DNA of 64,000 nt from Methylobacterium sp. CB376 (GTDB lineage Bacteria; Pseudomonadota; Alphaproteobacteria; Rhizobiales; Beijerinckiaceae), in contig NZ_CP121648.1 of NCBI RefSeq assembly GCF_029714205.1, positions 6,078,501 to 6,142,500 on the forward strand, written 5' to 3'. Shown here one piece after another: positions 44,476 through 52,197 of the stretch. Position numbers and translations under genes: made by a program. Under the pieces are notes generated by a model. That model saw only the letters and a list, made by a program, of their open reading frames with translations. It was not told the DNA's origin and did not search any database. Numbering within the stretch: position 1 is the stretch's first letter; each line of letters opens with the position of its first letter.

Positions 44476-44988
44476 ATGACGCGGTTCGATTACATCCTGA
44501 ATTGGAGGCTCAAGGCCGGGTCCCACCAGTTTCCAGGACCGGACGGCGGCACCTGCATCAACGAAGCCGCCATCGTCGCGGCCGGGTTTCCGTACCAGTC
44601 GGTGTGGCGGGTCGATATGATGCCGCGGTGCTTCTCGCGGCCCATCTGCCGCCTCGCGATGCTGCTCAATGACGAAGCGGACGACGTGCAACGCCAACGG
44701 TTGCTGCCGTTCGTCACCCGCCTAGCCTGCGCGGACACACCCGAGGTGGAACGCTTGCGCCAGAACTACATCAATGCGCGCACGTACAGGGCGCCGTTGA
44801 GCTTCGAGGAAGGGCTGACGGTGCTCGAAGGGGCCCTGGCCATTGGCCGTCAGGCCATCCTTCCGAGCGGGGACGAGGTGAGCGAAAGGCTGGATCAGGC
44901 CAAACGCATTCCTGAACCGGCAACGCCAGACCGGACCATGATGGGCAAGATCAAGGAATGGCTCGGGATCGAAGCTGAAGTCGTCTGA
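44476..44988 (+). CDS. Conserved hypothetical protein
   Basis: The ATG at 44476 is chosen because GGAGG lies 5 bp upstream; an ATG at 44464 overlaps that site. The 170-residue product (DYILNWRLKAGSHQFPGPDG, GTCINEAAIVAAGFPYQSVW, FSRPICRLAMLLNDEADDVQ, RQRLLPFVTRLACADTPEVE) belongs to a family I recall as widespread but uncharacterised in proteobacteria. It has conserved Cys and His residues in CINEAA and the PxCFSRPIC stretch, which could bind metal. It precedes the PRC-barrel gene by about 50 bp and may be in the same operon. Confidence 0.75.
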   Translation: MTRFDYILNWRLKAGSHQFPGPDGGTCINEAAIVAAGFPYQSVWRVDMMPRCFSRPICRLAMLLNDEADDVQRQRLLPFVTRLACADTPEVERLRQNYINARTYRAPLSFEEGLTVLEGALAIGRQAILPSGDEVSERLDQAKRIPEPATPDRTMMGKIKEWLGIEAEVV

Positions 44989-45039
44989 CCTTGTGTAGGG
45001 ATGCCGCACCACTGGCGACAGGAACAAAGGGAGGCGTTC

Positions 45040-45612
45040 ATGAGAACGTATTACGTCTTCCAAGCTGCAAGCTCCCCCGACTTGCGCGGGTACACCTACG
45101 ATCCCACAGGCGAGAGACTGCCCGCCCAACATGGTCCGTGGACCCGCCTCCTGCAGCTAGGCCCTGATGAGGCGTGGACCCAAGACGTGAGCCGAGCGGT
45201 GGTGGCCGGCGGCATCTTAGAGAGTGGCTATTACCTGTGGGGTCCCGTCGATCAATCCGGTTCGTTGAAGCCCATTATCGAGAGTGATCGCGTCGAAGGG
45301 ACGGCTGTGTTCAACCGGGATAATCATCAGATTGGCACAATCCAGCGGCTGTTGATCGAGAAGGTGAGCGGGCGCGTCCTCTATGTGGATGTGACGTTCG
45401 GGGGATTTATGGGTCTGGGCGTCCATCATCTCACGATCCCGTGGGGAATATTGACCTATGATAAAGAACTTGAGGGCTACCATACGGACATCACGGAAAA
45501 TCAGGTCGAAGGCGCGCCGGCCTTCTACAGTGAAGACCGAGTCTGGCCGGGCCCCGAGCGAGAAGAGCAGCTAAGAAAGTACTGGAACAGTGTCGCTCAA
45601 CGGGCCGGTTGA
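45040..45612 (+). CDS. PRC-barrel domain protein
   Basis: The start at 45040 has GGGAGG 5 bp upstream. Residues about 85-165 of 190 form a PRC barrel: SDRVEGTAVFNRDNHQIGTI, QRLLIEKVSGRVLYVDVTFG, GFMGLGVHHLTIPWGILTYD and GYHTDITENQVEGAPAF. The first 80 residues are a separate small domain (YYVFQAASSPDLRGYTYDPT) not recognised. PRC barrels mediate protein or RNA contacts, and stand-alone forms in Rhizobiales are often stress-induced. It may be co-transcribed with the upstream hypothetical gene. Confidence 0.82.
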   Translation: MRTYYVFQAASSPDLRGYTYDPTGERLPAQHGPWTRLLQLGPDEAWTQDVSRAVVAGGILESGYYLWGPVDQSGSLKPIIESDRVEGTAVFNRDNHQIGTIQRLLIEKVSGRVLYVDVTFGGFMGLGVHHLTIPWGILTYDKELEGYHTDITENQVEGAPAFYSEDRVWPGPEREEQLRKYWNSVAQRAG

Positions 45613-45620
45613 TGGCGCAA

Positions 45621-45869
45621 TCATTTGCTTGAGGCTAAGAACTGGCCCTCATCCCAGTCTTTCTGCCGGCACGGCCCGAGCGCAAAGACCAAGCTGCCGC
45701 CAAGGCGTTTGGCCACAGAGGTCGCCGGCATCTGCTCGGGGCATGGTCCTGCTCCCGCCCCGATCGGATCAGGTTCGTCGGTCAGGAGAGAAGGCAGCGA
45801 CTCGTCGAACTCGACGAGGAATTGATAATCTTGAACATGCCTCAGGGAGATCTTGAACTGGGCCGACAC
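45621..45869 (-). pseudogene. OsmC-family peroxiredoxin remnant
   Basis: The frame reads AQFKISLRHVQDYQFLVEFD, then LPSLLTDEPDPIGAGAGPCP and VAKRLGGSLVFALG, matching the first strands of an OsmC/Ohr-type protein. The position that carries the first active Cys (GNCLSASL) is KRL here. The frame diverges and ends at about 80 residues, well short of the usual 140-180. It is inferred to be a decayed gene. Confidence 0.55.
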
Positions 45870-45877
45870 GACTTGGC

Positions 45878-46606
45878 TCAGAGCGACAGAGCTTGGAGCA
45901 CGTGGCGGCCGACGAGATCCGAGGATTGCGGGTTCTGGCCCGTGATCAGGTTGCCGTCCCGCACCGCATAGGGCTGCCAGTCCGGACCACGCTCGAACTT
46001 GCCGCCGAGCTCCTTCAGCCGGTCCTCCAGCAGAAAAGGAACAACCTTGGTCAATCCGACTGCCTCCTCTTCCGTGTTGGTGAAGGCGCTCACTCTACGG
46101 CCCTCGACGATGGGGTGCCCGTCTCGACGCTTAGCGCGCACGAGGCCCGCAGGGCCATGGCAGACCGCCGCAACGAATTTGCCGGCATCGATCATGGAGC
46201 CGATGATCCGCGCGAGCGTGTCATCGTTGGCCGCATCCCACATCGGTCCGTGTCCACCCGGTAGGAACACGGCATCGAACGCCTGCGGATCCACGCTCGT
46301 CAGAGCCGGAGAGTTCTTCGCTACCGCTCGGGCTCGCTCATCCGCGAGGAAGCGCCGGACCGACGCCGGTACCTCCTGCTGGTCGGCGGGTTTGTCACCG
46401 GGTCCCCGGCCGGCCTCGGCCGGTACGCTGCGGGGGTCGAAGGGGATCTCGCCGCCACGGATCGACACCAGCGTGATGTCGGCACCACCGTCCTGCAGGA
46501 CGTAGTAGGGGGTGGCGAGCTCCTCCAGCCACACGCCGGTGCGATGGCCGCTTGAGCCGAGCTCCGCATGCGAGGTGGCGACGACCAGCACCTTGTTGCC
46601 TAGCAT
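45878..46606 (-). CDS. DJ-1/PfpI superfamily protein (Hsp31-like)
   Basis: The 242-residue product has the class-I glutamine-amidotransferase-like fold: KVLVVATSHAELGSSGHRTG, WLEELATPYYVLQDGGADIT, DAVFLPGGHGPMWDAANDDT, and the nucleophile elbow FVAAVCHGPAGLVRAKRRDG with the reactive Cys. Related Hsp31/YajL-type proteins act as chaperones, glyoxalases or protein deglycases. It is complete and sits between two decayed detoxification genes on the same strand. Confidence 0.9.
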   Translation of the reverse strand: MLGNKVLVVATSHAELGSSGHRTGVWLEELATPYYVLQDGGADITLVSIRGGEIPFDPRSVPAEAGRGPGDKPADQQEVPASVRRFLADERARAVAKNSPALTSVDPQAFDAVFLPGGHGPMWDAANDDTLARIIGSMIDAGKFVAAVCHGPAGLVRAKRRDGHPIVEGRRVSAFTNTEEEAVGLTKVVPFLLEDRLKELGGKFERGPDWQPYAVRDGNLITGQNPQSSDLVGRHVLQALSL

Positions 46607-46719
46607 GGCTGATCTCCCGATCGTGCTGCCATTTCAACCCCAACCGGCCCTGCCTGTTCGCACCGCTCTCCTCGAAGATCAAGCCACGGCGAACGAGCAT
46701 GGCAGCTCAGTTCGAGCGA

Positions 46720-47460
46720 AGTCACCGGTCCAGGAAGCTCGCCACCCGAGCGGCCACATCAACCTGGGCCGCACCGTGAGGCCACGCCCCTGGCCTGGAT
46801 TGACCTTGGTCTCGTAAGACGTCCCCTGCTCCTTGAGCAGGCGTTCGATCGCGTAAGCCCGCGACACCGGTACGATTGGATCCATGACTCCGTGCAGAAT
46901 CAACCTGGGCGGGAGCCGCGGCCGGTGCGCGGCGAGCTGTTTCGGCAGGGCCCGAAGCAGTCGACGATGGCCTTCGCGCGCCCATCGGCCGCGGCCGTCT
47001 CGAAGGCGAGAGCTGCACCCAGCGAGATGCCCACGATGCCGAGACGGTTCGCGTCCACACCGGGTTGCTTCACCAGCCAGTCCACAGCGTCCCGCACGGT
47101 GGCCGCCCAGAGGGAGAAGTTCTGCCGCATTCGTGCGGAGGCGACCCGCCGATCGCCCGTGCGATCGAGGTAGTAGACGAAGGCGACGTGAGAGCCGGAA
47201 GCCGCGATGGTGCGTGCGGCCAAACGAGATCCATCTGCGAAAGTCAGGCCGTCTGCGCCGTGCAGGAGCAGAACAGCGGGTGCGTTTCTGGCTATCTCCT
47301 CCCCTCTTAACGTGTCCCGATTGAGCAGCGAACCATTCTACCTCGATGTGCGTAGCGCCGCTCGTGAAGCTCAACACTCCCTCTACCCATATGATGTGCC
47401 ATCGGCCACCGGAGCGGTGCCGTTCAATGGGCATCGTCAACCCATACGCATTCGGAATAT
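46720..47460 (-). pseudogene. Dienelactone hydrolase family gene, frameshifted
   Basis: Pieces in different frames make one protein: FTSGATHIEVEWFAAQSGH, then APAVLLLHGADGLTFADGSR, LAARTIAASGSHVAFVYYLD, LGIVGISLGAALAFETAAAD with the nucleophile position Ser, and, after a shift near 46955, LILHGVMDPIVPVSRAYAIE. A last shift near 46790 separates the end (AAQVDVAARVASFLDR). At least three frameshifts show it is inactive. Confidence 0.75.
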
Positions 47461-47671
47461 TCGCCTGCGCGCCACGTCCGGACCTTCGACCGAGGCCGCC
47501 CAGGGCTCCTCGCGCGAGCAAATCCTGGAGGAGCTTCGCCTCGTTCGGCGCGTTATCGCCTCTGACGACGATGGGCTCTGATCCTCTGGTCAGTTGACAG
47601 GGGGAGTGAGCTGCTTCGGGGGCGCAGGTTGGCCCCGCGGCTCAAGCGGTGGTGAGCGAGGAGCGGCAACC

Positions 47672-48733
47672 ATGCCTGTAGTTCATGACCTCCCGACCGA
47701 CCGCACGACGCTCACGGGTCTGCTCTTCCCAGCTGGCGTTCCGATGCTCTGGTCGCCGACACTCGTGTTCTACGATGAAGCGGGACGCATCGATCGCGAC
47801 CGCCAACTCGCGCATTTGGCTTTTATGACACCTCACGTGAAGGGCTATCTCGTACCTGGCTCAACCGGTGATGCGTGGGAAATGAATGATGCGGAGGCGC
47901 TCGCGGCACTGGAAGTTGTGCTTCCCTTCGCTGCTCAACATGGCCTGGATCTCCTTGTTGGTGTTCTGCGCCCAACGACGGATGCCATGCTTGCTCTGAT
48001 CGACAAAGTTCTGGATTATCTTTGCCGGCGTGCCGGGACAGATTCGGTCGCCGACGCCTTGGCGGCAAGTCACGTCCGCGGGCTCACAGTCGCACCGCCG
48101 ACCTCCGACCCGCCCCTCTCGCAAGACGCGATCGGCGCGGCACTCGCGCCTGTGTTTGAGCGTGGTCTGCCAATCGCTCTTTACCAGCTGCCGCAAGTGA
48201 CCGGGAACACCATGACGCCGGCACTGGTCGCTGGGCTGGCGGAGCGCTTCCCGAACCTGCTGCTGTTCAAGGACAGCAGCGGCACCGATGAGGTTGCGCT
48301 GTCAGGCCGGATGCCCGCTGGGGTGACGCTCCTGCGGGGCGCCGAAGGCGACTATGCTCAATGGAGCAAAGCGCACGGCGGCGTGTACGATGGCTTCCTG
48401 CTCAGCACTGCCAACGCCTTCCCGGCCCAGCTCGCGACGGTGCTCGAGCATCTCCAGCAAGGCCGCTTCACAGAAGCTGAGCAGTGCTCGGCGTCCATAT
48501 CGGCGGCGGTTGCCGACGCTTTTAGGGCCGTTATCGAAGTGCGGCAGGGCAATGCATTCACGAACGCGAATAAGGCCATTGCTCATATCATGGCCTATGG
48601 CCGCGACGCGCTCCAAGCATCGCCGCCGAGGCTCTATGCGGGGGGGCATCTTCCTCACTCGGTTTTGAGGACAGTTATGGAATCCCTTTCCCGTCATGGG
48701 CTCCTGCCCGTACGAGGTTACCTGGAGAGCTGA
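47672..48733 (+). CDS. DapA/N-acetylneuraminate lyase family protein
   Basis: The 353-residue product is a class-I aldolase TIM barrel: FPAGVPMLWSPTLVFYDEAG, LVPGSTGDAWEMNDAEALAA, the Tyr in IALYQLPQVTGNTMTP and the Schiff-base Lys in LLLFKDSSGTDEVALSGRMP. Family members condense or cleave pyruvate with aldehydes (dihydrodipicolinate synthase, NAL, KDG aldolase and relatives). It is longer than DapA (about 290) with an insert near residues 110-135, so a catabolic aldolase is more likely than lysine synthesis. No other sugar-acid gene is adjacent. Confidence 0.87.
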   Translation: MPVVHDLPTDRTTLTGLLFPAGVPMLWSPTLVFYDEAGRIDRDRQLAHLAFMTPHVKGYLVPGSTGDAWEMNDAEALAALEVVLPFAAQHGLDLLVGVLRPTTDAMLALIDKVLDYLCRRAGTDSVADALAASHVRGLTVAPPTSDPPLSQDAIGAALAPVFERGLPIALYQLPQVTGNTMTPALVAGLAERFPNLLLFKDSSGTDEVALSGRMPAGVTLLRGAEGDYAQWSKAHGGVYDGFLLSTANAFPAQLATVLEHLQQGRFTEAEQCSASISAAVADAFRAVIEVRQGNAFTNANKAIAHIMAYGRDALQASPPRLYAGGHLPHSVLRTVMESLSRHGLLPVRGYLES

Positions 48734-48775
48734 GCTGAGTAGATCCGCGTTGAAAGTAGGCCACCCGCTTTCATC

Positions 48776-48882
48776 TAGAGCAGCACCCGATCACGTTGCA
48801 ATCGGGTGCTGCTCTAGGTCTTTGATCTTGCCGCATTTTCTGCGACGAACCGGCATCCACTTCGTCGGAAAATGCTCTAGAG
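48776..48882. repeat. Double-hairpin palindromic repeat, copy 1
   Basis: Two hairpins follow each other. The first pairs TAGAGCAGCACCCGAT with ATCGGGTGCTGCTCTA; the second pairs GCATTTTC..CGACGAA with TTCGTCG..GAAAATGC. This type of paired palindrome is scattered in many Rhizobiales genomes. A second copy lies about 340 bp on. The position just after the aldolase gene also allows a terminator role. Confidence 0.7.
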
Positions 48883-48934
48883 CCAGGCGAGCCACACTCT
48901 TTTGCGCTCTACTCGTCGGCTGGCATGTAAACAA

Positions 48935-49098
48935 TGAGACCGATTCTTCACGGCCAGGGTAGCCGCGCCCGCTGACTCGCCTGATGCGGGAGGACGGCGT
49001 GCCGGCGGAGATGAGAGAAGCGCGTCCGGACATCAAACGCCCGGAAAACCCACGCAACCGGTCATTCCCGACATCCGCCGCGAGGGGCCGCTATGGGT
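48935..49098. repeat. Dispersed non-coding repeat, copy between the hairpin repeats
   Basis: The segment starts TTCACGGCCAGGGTAGCCGCG and ends CGACATCCGCCGCGAGGGGCCGCTATGGGTCA (given here only as landmarks; the joined ends are 20 or so bases each). It aligns with 33645-33686 plus 35150-35255, which an IS30 copy separates, and in its first part with 57195-57300. Confidence 0.5.
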
Positions 49099-49122
49099 CA
49101 TGATTTCGCCTTGGGCGCAGCG

Positions 49123-49224
49123 AGAGCAAGAACCGATCGCGTTGCAATCGGCTCTTGCTCTAGGCCTCTGGTTTTGCGGCATTTTCCGCGGCGAACCGGC
49201 GTCCGCTTCGCCGGAAAATGCTCT
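49123..49224. repeat. Double-hairpin palindromic repeat, copy 2
   Basis: The same two-hairpin plan as copy 1: AGAGCAAGAACCGAT pairs with ATCGGCTCTTGCTCT, then GCATTTTC..GGCGAA pairs with TTCGCC..GAAAATGC. Paired changes in both arms keep the stems (for example GCACCC against GGGTGC in copy 1, AGAACC against GGCTCT here), which argues for selection on structure or replication as a hairpin. Confidence 0.7.
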
Positions 49225-49325
49225 GGCTGCGCTCCGCGAGGACAGGCTGATCCTCAGCCCCCGAAGCCGGCCTGAGGTGTGAGCGGACTGAGATCAAACT
49301 CGCGACCAGCGGCCCGGTGCTGATC

Positions 49326-49637
49326 TCAGCTCGGCAGCACCCGCCATGCTCGACCGAGAGCCATGATCGGCCACCAGCGGCGGCGCTCCCGACCCGGACT
49401 GACAGTCGAGGCCGGAACCTCAGCCTGGATCAGGCGCGCACGGCGGGCCTGGATCAGGGCGTCGATGCGCGTCATCGCCTCCACGATCTCCGCAATCGTC
49501 AGCGCCGCGCCTTCGCGCACCTCGCCACGCTCGCACCGCGACAGGCGTTGCCGCGCCATGTCCAGAAGTCGGCGGCTCTCTTCGGCATAGCCGTCGATCG
49601 CGGCACGCTCCGAGGAGCGGTTCGTCAGCGCATTCAT
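49326..49637 (-). CDS. Small helical hypothetical protein
   Basis: The 103-residue product has a helical body (SERAAIDGYAEESRRLLDMA, LTIAEIVEAMTRIDALIQAR) and a basic C-terminus ending WPIMALGRAWRVLPS. It may be a coiled-coil accessory protein. No family is recognised, and the C-terminal 30 residues look less like native sequence. Confidence 0.4.
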   Translation of the reverse strand: MNALTNRSSERAAIDGYAEESRRLLDMARQRLSRCERGEVREGAALTIAEIVEAMTRIDALIQARRARLIQAEVPASTVSPGRERRRWWPIMALGRAWRVLPS

Positions 49638-49787
49638 GGCGAGAACAGCGAGGAGCGTTAGCTGCGAAGGTGCCTGAAGGCCGCCTCGATACGACGGAGT
49701 GTCGTGCCCGCACGCGCGTGCCAGCCGACGGACCGGCGGCGAGGTGCCCTCAGACCGCCGGACCGAATGGATCCGGACCTTAGTCGA

Positions 49788-50000
49788 TTACGATCTCAGA
49801 GCCTTGACGGCCTGGGTGGTGAGGCCCTTGCCGCCTATGCCCCAGGCTCCACTCCGGAACTCCTGGACCCGCACCCAGGTCACGCCACGCATGGCCTCGC
49901 CTTCGATCTCGACCATGGCGTCGGTGACCTTCTCGATCATCCCCGCCTTCTGCTCTTCCGTGAACACGCCTTCGATGAGCTGAATGTCGACGAGCGGCAT
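49788..50000 (-). CDS. 4-oxalocrotonate tautomerase family protein
   Basis: The 70-residue product begins MPLVDIQLIEGVFTEEQKAG, with the catalytic Pro1 exposed after Met removal, and contains the Arg in VTWVRVQEF. Tautomerases of this family convert enol and keto forms of unsaturated dicarboxylic acids. An AGGAGAAGG ribosome site precedes the ATG at 50000. It is divergent from a winged-helix regulator with 169 bp between the starts, so that protein probably controls it. Confidence 0.88.
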   Translation of the reverse strand: MPLVDIQLIEGVFTEEQKAGMIEKVTDAMVEIEGEAMRGVTWVRVQEFRSGAWGIGGKGLTTQAVKALRS

Positions 50001-50169
50001 GATCCTTCTCCTCTGCCTCCGTCCTGCACCGTCGCAGGGCGTGCTGGCCGCATGTTCTAATCCAGGTGCCCGTAGCGACGCTGGGAGGAGACCTGGAGGG
50101 ATTGGGGAGAGATCGTGGAGATGTGGTAGAACCGGCATGCTGCATCCGCTCGTCCACGAAGGACCGGCA

Positions 50170-51735
50170 ATGCCCTACCTGTTCGACGAGTTCGAACTCG
50201 ATGCGGACCGGGTCGAGCTGCGCCGTCACGGGCTGATTGTGCCTGTCGAGCGGCAGGTCTTCGGGCTGCTCCTGCTCCTGGTGGAGAACCGGGACCGTAT
50301 GGTGCCCAAGGAGGAGATCATCGCGAAGGTGTGGGGCGGCCGGATCGTGTCGGATTCCGCCCTCTCAAGCCGGGTCAAGTCGGCGCGACGCGCACTGGGC
50401 GACGACGGCAAGGAACAGCGGCTCATTCGCACCCTGCACGGCCAGGGCTTTCGCTTCGTCGCGGACGTGACGACAGAGGGACACCGATCGCTGCCGCCGG
50501 CGCGCGCCCTGGACCCCGCCGAGACGCGACCAGGGCCGGCAGGGCATTCGAGGCCATCCATCGCCATTCTTCCATTCCAGCTCGTTGCCGCCTCGGATCT
50601 TCATCCGGCCCTCGGCGAGGCTCTCGCTCATGACCTCATCGTCGCTCTCTCCCGGTTGCGATGGCTGTTCGTCATTGCGCGCGGCTCCTCGTTCCGGTTC
50701 CGGTCGGAACATCCGGACGCCTGCCGCATCGGACACTTGCTCAACGCCAGCTACTGCCTCAGCGGCGTCGTCGAGACCGCGGCGAGCCGCGTCCTGATCA
50801 CGGCCGAACTCACCGATACGCGGACCGGAGAGGTGCTCTGGGCAGACCGCACTGCCGGTCCGATCGACGGCATTCACGAGATGCGGGCTCGGATCGCGGC
50901 GAACATCATCTCGGCCCTCGAACTCCAGATTCCGCTCCACGAAGCGGCTCTCGCGAGCCTTGCGGCACCGAGTTGCCTGAATGCCTGGTCCGCTTATCAC
51001 CTGGGCCTGCGGCATCTCCACCGATTTACCCGTGAGGACAATGCCGCCGCGGCGGCCCTGTTTGAGCGCGCTCTCGCCCTCGACCCCGGTTTCGCTCGAG
51101 CCAATGCCGGGCTGTCCTCGACACATTTCCAGAGCGCGTTTCTTCGCTATTCCGGCGACCCGGCCGGCGATACCAGGGCTGCGCGAGCCTTCGCGGAGCG
51201 CAGCGTGGACCTTGATCCGCTCGATCCGTTCGCCAACTTCACGATGGGCCGGTCCTTCTGGCTGACGGGGGACGTCGACCGGAGCTTTCCCTGGCTGGAT
51301 CGGTCGACGGTGCTCAGTCCCAGTTTCGCTCAGGGTTTCTATGCGCGAGCCTGGGCCGATGCGATCTCCGAACGGGATCTGAATGGCATGGAGAACGTCG
51401 AGATCGCGATGTCTCTCAGCCCGCTTGATCCCTTCTTCTATGCTATGCTGGCGACCCGGGCGCTGACGTGCCTGATCCAGGGCGATGTCAGGCAAGCTGC
51501 CGTCTGGGCCGATCGAGCGGCGCAGTCACCCGGCGCGCACGTGATGATCTCGCTCATCGCCGTCATTGCCCATACGTTGAACCAGGATCGTGATCGTGCG
51601 GCGGTCTGGAGCGCTGACGTACGGCGGCGCCGCGGCGACATCTCTCAGGCGCATTTCTTCACTTCGTTTCCATTCCGACACGGACCGCTCCGTCTTCGCA
51701 TGGCGAAGGCTCTGGACGATAACGATATCCGTTGA
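50170..51735 (+). CDS. Winged-helix regulator with adenylate-cyclase-like and TPR region
   Basis: The 521-residue soluble protein has an OmpR/PhoB-type DNA-binding domain at residues 1-100 (YLFDEFELDADRVELRRHGL, VPKEEIIAKVWGGRIVSDSA, RLIRTLHGQGFRFVADV). It is followed by a domain seen in CadC-like and adenylate-cyclase-associated proteins (SIAILPFQLVAASDLHPALG, LNASYCLSGVVETAASRVLI, LTDTRTGEVLWADR) and then TPR-type helices from about 290 to the end (AAAALFERALALDPGFARAN, AERSVDLDPLDPFANFTMGR). No transmembrane helix separates the parts. It is divergent from the tautomerase gene. An ATG at 50137 is an alternative start. Confidence 0.82.
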   Translation: MPYLFDEFELDADRVELRRHGLIVPVERQVFGLLLLLVENRDRMVPKEEIIAKVWGGRIVSDSALSSRVKSARRALGDDGKEQRLIRTLHGQGFRFVADVTTEGHRSLPPARALDPAETRPGPAGHSRPSIAILPFQLVAASDLHPALGEALAHDLIVALSRLRWLFVIARGSSFRFRSEHPDACRIGHLLNASYCLSGVVETAASRVLITAELTDTRTGEVLWADRTAGPIDGIHEMRARIAANIISALELQIPLHEAALASLAAPSCLNAWSAYHLGLRHLHRFTREDNAAAAALFERALALDPGFARANAGLSSTHFQSAFLRYSGDPAGDTRAARAFAERSVDLDPLDPFANFTMGRSFWLTGDVDRSFPWLDRSTVLSPSFAQGFYARAWADAISERDLNGMENVEIAMSLSPLDPFFYAMLATRALTCLIQGDVRQAAVWADRAAQSPGAHVMISLIAVIAHTLNQDRDRAAVWSADVRRRRGDISQAHFFTSFPFRHGPLRLRMAKALDDNDIR

Positions 51736-51866
51736 ATGTTCCCGATCATTGATGCGCGACGGGTCATATCTCATTCGATGTGTGTCGGTGACGATCTGCT
51801 CGTACTCAGCGGGTCAAGCGTCGCCGAGCAGCTTATTCCGCTGCGCAAGGCTCGGGCACGACCGGT

Positions 51867-52178
51867 TCAGATCTGGTCCGGAATTTCCAGGTCGAGCAGC
51901 GCCGAGCTGAGACCCTTGCCGTGTGCGTCCAGTGCCAGCGAACGGGTCACGCCGCCGCCGAGTGCCCCCTTCAACACGAAATTCAGCGCCCCAATCTTCG
52001 GAAGCGCGTAGCGGACGACCTCGCCCGTAACGATCTCGCGAAAATGCTCCTTCACGCGCTCGGGCGTGACGTGCTCTTCGAGGCGGGCGTAGTCCGCCGG
52101 GTCGTAGGCGATGACCGAGATGTTCGAGGTGTTGCCCTTGTCTCCCGTGCGGGAGTGGGCGAGCGCACGCAGTTTCAT
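51867..52178 (-). CDS. AtuA-related small protein
   Basis: The 103-residue product (MKLRALAHSRTGDKGNTSNI, SVIAYDPADYARLEEHVTPE, RYALPKIGALNFVLKGALGG, GVTRSLALDAHGKGLSSALL) is the small ferredoxin-like-fold partner that is either fused to the C-terminus of, or encoded after, AtuA/DUF1446 proteins. It follows the AtuA gene by 19 bp, so the two products likely form one complex. Confidence 0.85.
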   Translation of the reverse strand: MKLRALAHSRTGDKGNTSNISVIAYDPADYARLEEHVTPERVKEHFREIVTGEVVRYALPKIGALNFVLKGALGGGVTRSLALDAHGKGLSSALLDLEIPDQI

Positions 52179-52197
52179 CGTCTGACCTCTCGGCTTT

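Noticed and set aside
48776..49224. The pair of similar repeats was considered as a CRISPR-like array.
   Set aside because: Only two units, about 340 bp apart, with long palindromes and no regular spacers or cas genes.
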